The translations under genes and the position numbers were made by a program. A DNA stretch of 64,000 bases from Allolobophora icterica (lineage: Eukaryota > Annelida > Clitellata > Crassiclitellata > Lumbricidae), in NCBI GenBank assembly GCA_963556255.1, contig OY744616.1, positions 11,998,054-12,062,053 of the forward strand, in the 5' to 3' direction. Below, in pieces: positions 11,155 to 25,380 of the stretch (the stretch's first letter is position 1; every line of letters starts with the position of its first letter). The notes under the pieces were generated by a model. It was not told the origin of the DNA and searched no databases. It saw nothing but the letters and a program-made list of their open reading frames with translations.

Positions 11155-12190
11155 AATTAAAAAATATGTCGAGTGGTCCGTGAGACGAGATGGATTGAAA
11201 AGCACACAACTCTGTCAAATTTCATGGAGCTGTACGAACCGATTGTTGCCTGCTTAGACGCAATCGGATCCATTGAAGCAGATTGGGACAGTAAGACGAG
11301 CACTGCTGCTTACGGACTTTTGAAGAGCATTACAGATCATGCATTTATCGTAAGCTTTCATATCGTTCGCCATTTCTTTGGCTACGTCAAAGGACTCAGC
11401 GCAAAGTTGCAAGGCTCAACTTTAGACGTGATCCAAGGATATGAAATGGTGACGAGTGTTAGAGCAGCACTAAACAATGCCCGACAGGATGACAGCGAAT
11501 GGGAGCATGTTTTCCAGAAAGCTACTAAAATGGCAGAGACAGCTGGCGCTGGACCAATTAAGCTTACTGCACCAAGAATATGCTCAAAACAGATTCACCG
11601 AAGCAACACACCCGCTGCAACGCCAGATGAACATTTCAAACGAAACATTTATCTTCCATTTCTGGACAGTCTACTTCAGCAGTTTAGCCTACGATTTGGA
11701 GATCTTGCGAAACAAGCAATTCGTGGTCTAAGTCTCATTCCATCTAATGTTTCAAACATCGACGCACTCACTGCTGATGGTATACTTCATTACTATCATG
11801 ATGACCTGCCTTCGCCAGATTCGTTTCATCAAGAGTTAAAGCTTTGGCAGCAGATGTGGAGAAACGCTAGCTGACAGCACACCAAGCACCCTGTCGGACA
11901 CCCTCGCTGACAGCTGCTCCTGTCGTATTATGTATCCAAATATTACCACAATAATTCACATTTTGCTGCTCACTTCTGTCACGGCTTGCAGTGTTGAACG
12001 AGCAAATTCTAGTCTGCGATTTGTGAAGTCGTGTTTCCGAAGTACAATGAACGAGGACAGATTTAATGCACTCATTTTATTGTTTGTCCACAAGGACATC
12101 AAGTTAGACATTGATGACATTATCAATGCCTATGCCAGAAAGTATCCAAGGAGAATGACACTGCTTAATCCACTGGCATGTGACACTTAA
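11155..12190 (+). pseudogene. hAT transposase C-terminal half, frameshifted
   Basis: The first frame (about 11155-11874) contains the RWxEKHTTL motif followed by ELYEPIVACLDAI, typical of the THAP/ZMYM-associated hAT group of the P52rIPK-like type. After a frameshift near 11875 a second frame (about 11885-12190) carries the dimerisation region: VTACSVERANSSLRFVKS, then STMNEDRFNALILL and a PRRM end. The zinc-finger N-terminus and first catalytic residues are absent. It is the relic of a DNA transposase inside 10878-12534 and cannot encode a full enzyme as it stands. Confidence 0.88.
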
Positions 12191-12361
12191 TTATTTTCTT
12201 TTTGGATCAAGGGTTGCATGATCAAAACCGATAACTGATTTATAATCGTTTCACTGTTAACCTTCAGTGGAGACCAGTTGTTTTATATGAGAAACTATAT
12301 ACTTTTTTAAAGTTCCATAACATTTTCTATAAAAAGGATCATTATAGTTTTGCGTGATCTA

Positions 12362-12475
<114 letters not shown>

Positions 12476-12824
12476 CGGGATTGGATTGGTAGTATTTACG
12501 CCCCCCCTAACCAGAAATCCTGGATCCGCCCCTGACCAGAAATAGGCCATGCGAGGCCCGCCTATGCCCGGGCACCACCAGAAATCAGTCCCCAAAGAGC
12601 CCTTTTAAGAGATTATTTTGCTAATATTTTATAAAATAATATAACGTCTTTGTTATATTTTAATCTCAATTAACTTTGTCACTCGTCCTGTAAGTTTTAT
12701 GCTTTCAGTCTTGTCTCAAACACGAATGACACACTTGCATACTATAGACACAGGGAAGAAACCGCTAGCTTATCGCTTGAAAAAATCTGCAACGATTTGA
12801 TCTCCTACAACAGCCTTTGCAAAA

Positions 12825-13690
12825 AGAAATTCGTAGTTTTTAAAATACCAGGGAGACCCAGAGAAAAGCCATTTAGTTGTGAATCATTGTAACAAATAAA
12901 GACATTATAATTATAAAACAAAAGAATTAAGAATTGATACTGGAGAGAACCATGGCATTTTGTAGCACTGTAACATTTCCATTGGAATTTTTGACACGAG
13001 TTGGACATGTCCCATCCACCTTTAACAGTGAGGGGGCACAGTATACAGCTGTCCCCCAATTTCTAAAGAAACTTTTTGATTGCTGTTTTTGTTAATAATT
13101 TCCAAGTGGAAACTTGACCACTGAGACCAGGCAGCTGACACGTGGATATCAACACGTTGCCACGAACAAATAAAAAAAGCAATGAGTTTTGTTCATTATT
13201 ATTCTGTTTACAGGCCTACTGTTTCGTACTATGTTACTACTAAGTCAATAAACTTTAGATTTGAATTAAGCTTAGTTTGCATGCGATTATACAATTTGAT
13301 GAAACTATATATCTACATGCCGTTACAAAGTGCCTGCTCCTTGCTTTTTAACGCATTTTTCGTGCACAAAAAGAGGTCAAAAAATTTTCCCGCGCTCACG
13401 CGCGAATTAATAAGCCTATTGTCCCAGTTCAAGTGTCCCCCTACCTGTCAAACAAGACCGCCGCCTCTGTGTAGATTGCAGTGCAGATTCTACTGTCAAA
13501 GGGATAATTTCAATAAGTGTATCCTAACCAAATCCAACAAATATAGAAAATCCAAAAAAGTCTAAAAAATTAAGAATTGACACTGGACGAGAAAAGCCAC
13601 ATATTTGTAATTTGACATTTATTTGCCATTATAATTATAAAACAAAAGAATTGAGAATTGATATTGGAAAGAACTATGATTTTTGTAGCA
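12825..13690 (+). pseudogene. Degenerate C2H2 zinc-finger-like relic in transposon X
   Basis: Three places read like decayed finger linkers: REKPFSCE near 12855, LRIDTGENHG near 12925 and LRIDTGREKPHIC near 13575, each resembling the H-TGEKP-x-C linker. A repeated segment (ATTATAATTATAAAACAAAA) follows at about 12905 and 13628. Frames shift and stop repeatedly. It suggests that X captured or arose beside a zinc-finger gene; chance similarity in AT-rich sequence is the alternative. Confidence 0.35.
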
Positions 13691-13999
13691 TTGTAACATT
13701 GTAACGAAAAAAAGACCAAAAAATTTTTTCGCGCTTACGCGCGAACATTTTTTTCACTCTCTTTGGGCACTCACACTTTTGGGGTCAACTCGGCGCCTAT
13801 GCTTACATACACGAAGCAAGGCGGAGACTGCGATCTCTGGGAAGGCACAACAATAAAATATTGATTGGCATTGTTCAAACTGTGGAGGGTACGGTACCCC
13901 CAGTCCAAAAAGTGGGGGGTACGGGTACCCCTCGTACCCCCACAAATTACGCCTATGACTACTGCTGTTGCTTTCATAAAATGACCCGACGTACAACAC

Positions 14000-14436
14000 C
14001 AAACTTTTAATATGCATTCTCAAAACGACGGATAAGTCAATGGTTCAGACTTATAACAGTTGTAAATTTGCATAAACAGTTTCATTGACATCATAGCCAC
14101 CAGGTGGAACATCTCAACCTACGATGACCTTCTGTCCTTTTTCCTCGCATTCACACCAATTCCACTTCCTTCATCCGCCGTATCTCACTCTATGTGTGCA
14201 TCATATTTATGTATACATATATGTAAGCATGTATGTGTGTAGGTCTGCATACATATGCATGAATATATGTATATAATATATGTGCAGGCATATATGAATG
14301 TAAGTCTGCATAGGTATTCATTTATGTATGCATTTATGTATGTATGTATGTATGTATGTATGTATGTATGTATGTATGTATGCATTGTATGTATGTATGT
14401 ATGTATGCATTGTATGTATGTATGTATGTATGTATG

Positions 14437-14467
<31 letters not shown>

Positions 14468-14768
14468 TATGTATGTATGTATATATGCATATTCATGCAT
14501 TTAAGTCTGCATGTATACATGTACGTACGTACGTATACATGTACGAATGCATGTATTTATTATATAGTTATACACCTATGTATGTATGTAATTTTGAGTG
14601 TATGTATATGCGTATGCATGTACATATGCATTAGTGCATGCATACATGTATGATTTTATGTGTGTATGTATGCATGCATGCATGTATGCATGTATGTATG
14701 AATGTATGCGTGTCCGCATTTATGTTGGCATGTATGTGTGCATGTAAGCGTGAATAGATGACGTATAC

Positions 14769-14841
<73 letters not shown>

Positions 14842-14890
14842 ATTATATAGCGCCTTTCGGGACTCTTGTGAAGGCGCCACATAAATCTCC
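14000..14890. repeat. TATG and TA microsatellites, 3' side of the secreted-peptide gene
   Basis: GTAT repeats are dense at 14335-14480, mixed CATG/TATG runs continue to about 14760, and a (TA)n tract fills 14771-14838. The sequence after it (14843-14890) carries AGCGCCTTTCGGGACTC and AAGGCGCC, a relative of the repeat-tail hairpins. All open frames here are repeat translations. Confidence 0.9.
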
Positions 14891-14895
14891 ATTCT

Positions 14896-16733
<1,838 letters not shown>

Positions 16734-16734
16734 C

Positions 16735-17770
16735 TTCACGGTTACGACTCGTAACAGATCTCACAGAAGTCTGAAATTATCGCAGATTTAATGACAATTT
16801 GTTTCCCTTTCTATAGCTATTACAAAGACTTATTATTAATTATTAATTAATACTTTCTATCGGCCGGTGTCTAATGCACAAGGCGTCGACTGACTGCGCT
16901 CCAAAACCAAACCGTAATCAGGTCAACACCCGGAGAGCAGTCGACGAAGACAAAGTGACAGCATATATTATGTTGGATGAGCAATTCGAGAAAGACAAGA
17001 CTAAAGAAACAGACTGACTGAGCAGAGGAACAAAATCTAGTTCCAGCCACCAGTTGTCAGAATTCCCTCCCTGTATCTATCCGTTCTGATTTACCTATTG
17101 GGCCTATATATACAAACGCAAAAGCAAATTAAACTGTATGCTCAGCTATATAGCCAGACATTATAGTATAAGATTTCTATTTTTGCGAAACTTTTCACGT
17201 GTAACGTCTCTCAGAAATGTGAATCAGAGGCGTGAGTTTCACCTATAGAGACTCAAAATATGAAGAAGATTGAACTCACATAACTGTTCTATTAAGACTC
17301 AGCTATATATAAACACACAAGATGAAACTATAGGAAGGCGAAATATTATACTTACCTAGCTAGTGCAGTTAGGTTGACCTATGGACCTCGATACAACTCG
17401 CTACGGAATACAAAGTATTTGCAAAATTTTCCTGATTATCGTCTGAAGCAAGTGAGTGAACGGCGAAGCTGTTTTCCGCAGTCGCCTTTTTATGCCGATC
17501 GCTGTACCGGTAAATCGCGCAGCCTGTCGTTGACAGGCATTGTGGGAGGAGACACCAAGGCGACAATGACATCACCAGCAGCATCAGTAACTGCGACTAT
17601 TGTGATTCACTGGATAATAAACGCACCATCCAATACGTTGTACACAGGCGACTACCGTCTCTGGTTGATTGGTCTCTGCTTTAGATTATGTACAATCAAG
17701 ATCTAGCCTGACCAACGAGCTCCCGAAAGCGTTCTGCGTGCGAACGATGATTCCAAGGATGGTCACTGAA
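16735..17770. other. No gene seen; possible upstream region of the peptide precursor
   Basis: Sequence of ordinary complexity with no exon that could be supported. As the 5' flank of the minus-strand peptide gene it may hold the promoter, but no clear core element stood out. Confidence 0.4.
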
Positions 17771-17915
17771 TTCATCCATCCATCCATCCATCCATCCATC
17801 CATCCATCCATCCATCCATCCATCCATCCATCCATCCATCCATCCATCCATCCATCCATCCATCCATCCATCCATCCATCCTCCCGTCCATCCATACATC
17901 CATCAATCCATCCAT

Positions 17916-17951
<36 letters not shown>

Positions 17952-17979
17952 CCATCCTCCCGTCCATCCATCCATCCAT

Positions 17980-18015
<36 letters not shown>

Positions 18016-18349
18016 ACATCCATCCATCCATCCATCCTCCCGTCCATCCATCCATCCATCCATCCATCCATCCATCCATCCATCCATCCATCCATCCTCC
18101 CGTCCATCCATCCATCCATCCATCCATCCATCCATCCATCCATCCATCCATCCATCCATCCATCCATCCATCCATCCATCCATCCTCCCGTCCATCCATC
18201 CATCCATCCATCCATCCATCCATCCATCCATCCATCCATCCGTCCTCCCGTCCGTCCGTCCGTCCGTCCGTCCGTCCGTCCGTCCGTCCGTCCGTCCGTC
18301 CGTCCGTCCGTCCGTCCATCCATCCATCCATCCATCCATCCATCCAGCC
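17771..18349. repeat. (CCAT)n block with CCTCCCGT interruptions and a CCGT sub-block
   Basis: CATC tetranucleotides are interrupted by the same CATCCTCCCGTCC variant at about 17877, 17953, 18036, 18094, 18182 and 18242. A pure CCGT run occupies 18250-18316, then CCAT resumes. Long frames on both strands (proline/serine/histidine or aspartate/glycine/tryptophan) are artefacts. Confidence 0.95.
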
Positions 18350-19215
18350 AGTCAGTCAGCCAATCAGTCAAACTTTAATTCCACTCACCCTGGTCACCAT
18401 AGACCTTTTCTGCTCATAATGACTAAGCGATTGGATTATGCCTGACCCGTGGCACTGAATTGACCTATTCAATCTTTCCATATCTGTAACACTCCGGTCT
18501 AATAGTCTAACGTCCAACAAAGCACCTACAGACGAGAACGAGTGTCGAACACCAACAGCTAATTATTATAATCAACATAACAACTAATGGCACTCGGTGC
18601 TACAGCAGGTGTAGGTATACCTGGTCCACAAAACGGCTGAATTTCTCGACTTCATTATAGGCCTACCTGATGATTATACCAGCGGTGTCTTTCCAACATC
18701 AGACGGGGAAAGGACGGAGTACCCGCCCTCGTGTTCATACCTCATCATTGTCACCGGTGTCTGTACAATACCAGAGACGAGAGAGGGAAAGGGGAGGGAG
18801 ACGGAGAGCGAGAGGGAGCGGCCACCCTTCCTCATGTACCGAGGCTACGAAAATAAAATCGCTAACGCTTCGGAACCATGGTTCTCTCGCAGTTGGCTTA
18901 AAAAACTGTTCTTCTTTAACCGTATAATCGTAATCTCTAAACTTCTAAAGCGCCACTCTGAGGCCAACCGCAGGGCACCTACCTATTCACGAGCGCTGGA
19001 CAATTGTAGATGAGCAACTTGTCCAAAGTCGCTACTCTTTCTGGCTTGAAGTAGATTCGAACCTGCGACCCTGCGGTTACAAGGCACAGAACATACCGCT
19101 ACACCACCACCACGTCCCACTATAGTCTGTCTCTCTGACTGTCCTACCCGTCTGTGCGTCTGCTTGTCCACTTTGCCTACGTACTTCAATGACAGATCAA
19201 GCGGCGAGGGGCTAC

Positions 19216-19252
<37 letters not shown>

Positions 19253-19899
19253 GCGATATGAAAACCTTATTGCACGTTAAAGTCAATCTACAAATGACAA
19301 ATGCGTCTGTGGCGGACAGGCCAAAAGGCTTGTGTCATGTACGCATATTTAATTAACTATTGTAACAATCATACTTGCATAACATGGAAGTTATAGCCTA
19401 TAATAGTTTAATATTTATTATTCAGTCCGTTTTGTTAATATCCAACATCTTCACTTCTTGTTTGATTAATCTAATATACAACACCCGCCCACTCGTGTTC
19501 CGATAATTAGTTGTCGGAAGACGCGTCTATAGGTCAAAGGGACACCGTGACAATAGGTGTTTTGCACAATACCAGCTAATTAGTGCGGAAGACAACAAAC
19601 GTCGTCCATGCCACATCATAATAATTTATATCTATAGATAGGCCTACAGAGTCATCATACACGGGATGACTAAAGGCTGTCGATCTTAAAGTGAAACGGC
19701 GAAGCGTGTGTTCCGCGTACAAACGAGCCCAGATCTCTTGGTATCATGTGTATAGTGATAAATGATTATGCAGTATGTTCGTGTGCTGAGGAAATTAGCT
19801 TAGACTATACAAACCAAAGTCCAGATTCGGGAACCTATCAGGCCATCCTACATAGGAAGACTCCATGGCACGTGCCTATACGTAACAATACGTAACAAT

Positions 19900-19962
<63 letters not shown>

Positions 19963-19990
19963 TCGGCAACCGTCTGGCTTTGGTGCTGGC
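18350..19990. other. No gene; SINE fragments and microsatellites
   Basis: Contains a SINE family 1 body (18778-18905), a SINE family 2 unit (18922-19010; AATCGTAATC then CTTCTAAAGCGCCACTC), a reversed tRNA-like head (19025-19110), an AGAC run (19216-19252) and a CA run (19902-19960). No exon was found. Confidence 0.6.
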
Positions 19991-20640
19991 TCCGCTGATA
20001 CGACAGGTTTTGAACCCGCCATATCTTTAGATATTGAGACGTTCTGAGTCTCTCGCTGTTGGGAAGAAAAAAAGAGGCTGAGCGAAACTCGGGTCAGGAA
20101 TCGATAACTGGTTTGTGTGAAAGAAGGGTGTCGCGTTAAAGAAGTTTACCCCCAAAGTGCCATTCAAAAAAATAAGTTAGTGACTTCCCGGTGAGTATAA
20201 CAGCCGAATACATCCCCTATCTGGTTCAGCAACGACTGAACGGATTCGATTTCAGGAGACGGACCCACCCTGATATGTGCGGTCCCAGAACGGACTGATC
20301 CCAAATAGCGGAAAGAAAAGAGGTTGTGCGAAACTCGGGAACGACTCGTAAGCAACGTCGAAAGTGAGTTCACCCGAAGTGTGTGGTCTGTAAGACGGTC
20401 TGAGTGCCCGAGTGGGACACGAATAGGGCCTACACAAGTCTGTGCGCAAAAAGGGCACGTAACATTATAGAAGTCTACCCTACTAGCTGGTTCCGTTAAG
20501 GGAAATGAGTCTGTAGCACACTGCATAGACAAAACCAAACTGGTCATTGGGCTCCCAGGAAAGTCACAATAACAACCGTACGATTCAGAAACTGTCTAAG
20601 CGATTCAGGGTGCGGGTCCACCATGTTGCGGGGTGCGAGC
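19990..20640. repeat. Diverged tandem or dispersed repeat units, ~250-300 bp
   Basis: The phrase AAGAGGCTGAGCGAAACTCGG near 20074 returns as AAGAGGTTGTGCGAAACTCGG near 20318, and the preceding ACC(C)GCCATAT / ACCCTGATAT segments also correspond. A third partial unit (GTGCGGGTCCACC) is near 20610. It looks like an old repeat array; a 127-residue frame on the minus strand over it has no recognisable features. Confidence 0.45.
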
Positions 20641-21656
20641 TGGACTGCTTATAGATAACACGAAGATGGATGTGAACTCAGGAACTCGGAGAACATACTA
20701 ATGGCGAGGTAGCGAGATGCAAAAAGGTGGTGGAGAAAGAGCCCGCATAGTGAAAAAATAATTTATGGGCGCAAAAGGGAGCCACTGTTGCGGGGTGAAG
20801 GAAGGACTCTGACCTGAAAAAAGGCCATCCTCAGGACGTGGCCCCATGGGCGGCGATCCCGGGGGGGGGGGTCGAGGGGGACAAGACCCCCCACCTTTAA
20901 GAGTGGGGGGACACGCCATACATCGGACCCCCCAAATTTTGAAGAAACCCCAAAAAAAGGTCATCAAATTTTTCCGTGCCAGGTTATGAAACTTTCACGC
21001 GCAAAAAAAATTTTTGACCTTTTTTTGGACCAGATCAGTTAAAAACTCTTTTTTGACCAGATCAGTTCAAGAGTGTCCCCCCCACCTGTCAAACAAGATC
21101 GCCGCCACTGCGTGGCCCACCCGGCGACCGTGGAGGAGGCAGGGTTGGACCCGAGACATGCAAAGCAGTGTTGCCTCTGTTTAGGAAGCGGGCAATCCTG
21201 AACCTTCCTTTAAGGGAATTATCCCTATGGGCAGAAATAGCTATATGACGGTAATTTTCTTTCGAAGGCAGAGGGGAGAGTACGTGACGTGGGTGGCTCT
21301 GAGAGTAGAACTGGGTTGAAGTCACCGCTGTCCCCACAAAATTAAGTCTGCTCTGCGAACACACGCACATCACGCTTAGGATTAGGAGGCATAATTTGAC
21401 ACATACGCGGAAAGATTAAAATCATTAAATAAAATAAATAATAACAATATTCTTTATTATTTCACACTGACAAGTACGCAGTAAGATTACATTGAAACAT
21501 GACAGTAGTACAATCAAGATCTTAATTAAACACACGTTTTGACAGCCATGAAAGGCGCCTCCCTAGAGGGGATTACGGGTATCGAACCGCGCGCGTTCTA
21601 ACGCTCTCCTGGCCGTGAGTGTTACCCTTACTCTAGCCTCCTCATCCTCGTAATGT

Positions 21657-21660
<4 letters not shown>
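20640..21660. other. No gene; G/C-run transposon remnants and a reversed SINE
   Basis: 20820-21110 has C-run/G-run segments and a CACCTGTCAAACAAGA motif shared with 13430-13470 in transposon X. 21420-21650 is a reversed SINE: an AT-rich tail first, then a reversed tRNA-like head with GGGTATCGAACC as B-box complement. Confidence 0.45.

Positions 21661-21716
<56 letters not shown>
21661..21716. repeat. (TA)n microsatellite
   Basis: A pure TA tract that ends at the target duplication of the MITE at 21725. Confidence 0.95.
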
Positions 21717-21724
21717 CTTGAATG

Positions 21725-22121
21725 CAGTGGTGTAGTGGGGCGGGAACGCGGGGGAACGCCGTTCCCGCACTTTTTTCCAGGGAGGGAACGCGATCCCTCA
21801 CTATTTTGCAGCATTTCTGCTGAAATAAATGAACAAAGAAGACTTCAAGACTCACAGTTTCAACTGCTTACTTACTGGAGCCTTTCGCAGTTTTGCAGAT
21901 ATATTTATATATGTGTTGGCTTTATACTAAATAACAAATTCCTATGTATAAATTTACATAATTACATTTATTAATTTTTTTGTTATTTTTTTACATTCAA
22001 CAGTTTCAAAAATAGCAGCGCTCACACTATGCAAAATTCTTGCAAGATTGCACTTTTTGCTACAGTTGCTACTTCAATTTCCAGGCGTTCCCCCACTTCA
22101 TTTTTTAGGATTACACCACTG
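21725..22121. mobile_element. hAT-like MITE with perfect 8-bp TSD
   Basis: The 397-bp element has termini CAGTGGTGTA (left) and TACACCACTG (right). CTTGAATG is repeated exactly at 21717-21724 and 22122-22129. The ends carry complementary GGGGGAACGCC-like inner repeats. No coding capacity. Confidence 0.9.
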
Positions 22122-22129
22122 CTTGAATG

Positions 22130-22660
22130 TCATATATAATCAACTGGCTTATCGTTTGAAACAACTATAACCGAGAGGTCGAGAATAGAAAAGCATCGGA
22201 GAAGTGCGTCTAGCCTTTATCTCTGAGCGATGTCTTTGACCGCGAAAATGCTGATATGAACAAATACAGATTTTGTAGATGAGAAAACACTGACTGCCCG
22301 TCGAGGGGTAGCCTCCACCCCAACCCCTCCCCCATGCTGCATGATCGTTACTGGACCATATTAACGAAAGACCTTGTCGCGTCTACGTCGACCAGTATAT
22401 TGATTGTTTCTTCAATATGCATTGATTGAATTGGTCGAACGTTGAGTGAGCTCTCGATGCTAATAGCTGTGCTTGTTGTGGGCTGTTGTCGAAAACTTGA
22501 AACCTTAATGAATTCGTAAATTATGCATGAACAAGTAAAACTACATCCCGCATAATAAAAATATTATTTGAAAGGTTAAAGCTGTGCAAGAGCGATAACG
22601 TGCTTTTGAGAGGGTACGTAGTCCTCTCCCTTGCCGATTGATTTTCCTACTGACACACAC
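22130..22660. other. No feature seen
   Basis: Ordinary-complexity sequence without exon, repeat or promoter that I can support. Confidence 0.4.
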
Positions 22661-22666
22661 ACACTG

Positions 22667-22985
<319 letters not shown>

Positions 22986-23639
22986 AAATTTCGCCGTCGG
23001 CCTACGCAGATTGATAAATGCGACTAAAGAGACAATATACACAGAAGAGAAAAACAAAATTAATGCTAAAACGAAACTGATGCCATCTCTCCACTGGAGA
23101 CGTAGGCTTTATACATGCACGTGTTCAATCTATTATTCACACAGTCTGTATAAACCTGTAGGCCCTAATAACGTTCTTATTGATGCATTATGATTTAAGT
23201 GACATTCAAGTCAACAACTTCATAGAATGCGCCATACGCATTAAAATGATTCCAGCACACATGAAGATTATTATTCATTGAGTTTTGCAATTCCTTGACG
23301 ATCATTTAAACTTTTAAAGCCTGAACTTGACGTTATGCGCCGTAATTACGCTATTTTCATGCACTTGTTCCTCGCCATTAGCGTCTGTGCACTAAAACAT
23401 CCTCCATGTTTTACCATGTTTATCAGATTGGAATTCATCGTTAGCGCGGCACGTTGTGTAGGACTATTGAACATTGTTCAAAGAACGCCAGCTGTAATGA
23501 GAAATATTATAATTATCACTGTTTTACCCCGAGGTAAGTGCAATCTCTCAGGAGATAAAAAAAATTGACCGTAGACATGCAGTTAACGACATCTGGAGCG
23601 GGTATACGTTTCATCCAGTTCTGGCAAGGAGAAAATACT

Positions 23640-24165
23640 GGTTGGTTGCTGTACGTGTAATGACGCTGTTTCATAAATAGATTATTAGCGTCGCCCTCCT
23701 CCTTTATCCAGCTTGGGACTGGCACTGCCAGACAGTGTTTAATCTAGACGCCTTTGGGGGGAATGTCCACCCAGGATTTATGTTCCCCCAGAGGCCAGCA
23801 ATATTACAATGTAGAGACCGTTAGGCGAGGAAAATTCCCCCCCCCCCAGGATACATGTGGATACATGGTGTCTCCCAGAGAGATGATTTCCTTAAAAAAA
23901 TAGGTCATCAACCTTTTTTGAGAGAGTAATTGCTGTAGAAAAAGTTTTAAAAATCGGACGAAGGACACGAAAAAAAGGTCATCAACATTTTTGGAAGCTG
24001 AAATTTAGAAAAGTCTTAAACTTTTTCAAGATGGATGAAATTACAGAAAAAAATCTTGTGTAAATTCGTTGGTCCCCCCCCAGAAACCTTGTTTCCCCGC
24101 CCAGAAGAGGGGGACTAGATTAAACACTGACTGCCAGAGTACGGACAGTGGCGGAGTTGGAGAAA
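23640..24165 (-). repeat. SINE family 4 copy interrupted by a MITE
   Basis: Read on the minus strand it carries GCCAGTCCCAAGC and TATGAAACAGCGTCAT-like segments, shared with copies at 48290-48410, 51945-52045 (+) and 53380-53440 (-). The MITE at 23733-24129 splits it. Confidence 0.6.
23733..24129. mobile_element. hAT-like MITE family H, copy 1
   Basis: Termini CAGTGTTTAATCTAG and CTAGATTAAACACTG are exact inverted repeats. ACTGCCAGA occurs directly on both sides (23724-23732 and 24130-24138), consistent with an 8-bp duplication of ambiguous register. The interior has paired C- and G-runs and repeated AAAAAAAGGTCATCAAC-like segments. A second copy is at 27593-27905. Confidence 0.85.
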
Positions 24166-25380
24166 ATATTGCGACAAGCAACGACGTTAATATCCTTCCG
24201 CGGCACTTTTGCTCAGCCAGAAGCCCAGGACTTGAAGCATCAAAAGCCGTTCCAGACGTTCATGTTATTGTCTCCGGACATTGTTTTACGAACCTGGTTA
24301 ATCATAACTACCTCGGGAAGAAAAACTAATAAGCTTTGGATAGCGACATACAAATTAAGATTAACGGTCTTGAGAAACCAATCACAAGACTATCTCAACT
24401 TCTAGCCTCTGGCATGTTTCTTGCCAATTTTAAAACTGTACTATTTGAGCGTGCTGGTGTCGGGAGCGCCTCTGAGTAGTTCCCTTGGAGGGGCGCTATA
24501 TAAATCCTCCAAAGAATGAATGAACGAATGACGCTGTGTTTCTGCTGCGAAACAGAATTAGTGTTCAAAAGACAGCAACACAGTATGAGCGCAGCCATCG
24601 GTGCTGATTGCCCGGGCGTGGCTCAGTTCGACCACTTGTTGATAGAGGGGTTGTCAAACATCAATTGGATGAGGATCTTGACGGTAAACGTTGGCTCCAG
24701 GCTGCTGGTGAGAGATGTTGGCCTGAGAAGTCGCTAAAGTATCCACGCTGGCACTTTTTGGCGGAGTTTCCGCCTTCCAGGCGTCAGGCTTCTATCCCCA
24801 CTAAATAACCGCGGGCTCAATCCCTCGAGATCTCCTTCCCTTTCTCCTCCCGGGCCGGACCTCCCCTCTCTCCCAGATCCCATATTGCCGATGTGAGTTT
24901 AGCTCTTTTCGGATTAGATAAACGTGTCTGTAATTCATAGGTTTCGTCTGCTAAAATATATGCCTATTAAATTAGTGGCGAATCAGCACATTGCGGTATC
25001 GTAGCTAGGTCTACTTGTTCAGTACAAACACAACTTACACACGTAACAAGTGACACAGTCACACAACATAGTCAACTCAAGACTAATTTATACGAGAAAA
25101 GTGGGTCTTTCACAGAACTGTGAGTGAAGACTCTGCAACTTGTAGAGCGTGTGATAAAAATTGAAAAGATACCCCGCCCCCGTTTTTCACTGGGCTCAAC
25201 TTGCGCCCGACCTGAATAGGGATAAAAAAATTCTGGCGTCTACTGCGAGCACAAGCGAACTGCATGTAGAGATGTATCGCAAACAGAGTCGGCTGAGGTG
25301 CCACACGAAGTTATGAATTCAGCAATCAACGGGTGGACGACCGTGACAGGTGCTGAACCACCAACGGGAACAGCAACTCA
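24166..25380. other. No host gene; LINE 3' fragment
   Basis: Frames around 24330-24460 resemble the degenerate tail of a CR1-like LINE and lead into a repeat-tail hairpin at 24464-24530 (GCGCCTCTGAGTAGTTCCC then GGCGCTATATAAATCC and a GAATGAATGA tail). 24530-25380 shows nothing further. Confidence 0.4.

Noticed and set aside
17771..18349. CRISPR-like regular repeats
   Set aside because: The variant units are parts of a continuous tetranucleotide tract with no unique spacers; the genome is eukaryotic.
17669..18445. Long open frames with serine-isoleucine-histidine-proline or aspartate-glycine-tryptophan repeats
   Set aside because: They are translations of the CCAT/CCGT microsatellite in several frames on both strands; no start context, splice sites or non-repeat domain.
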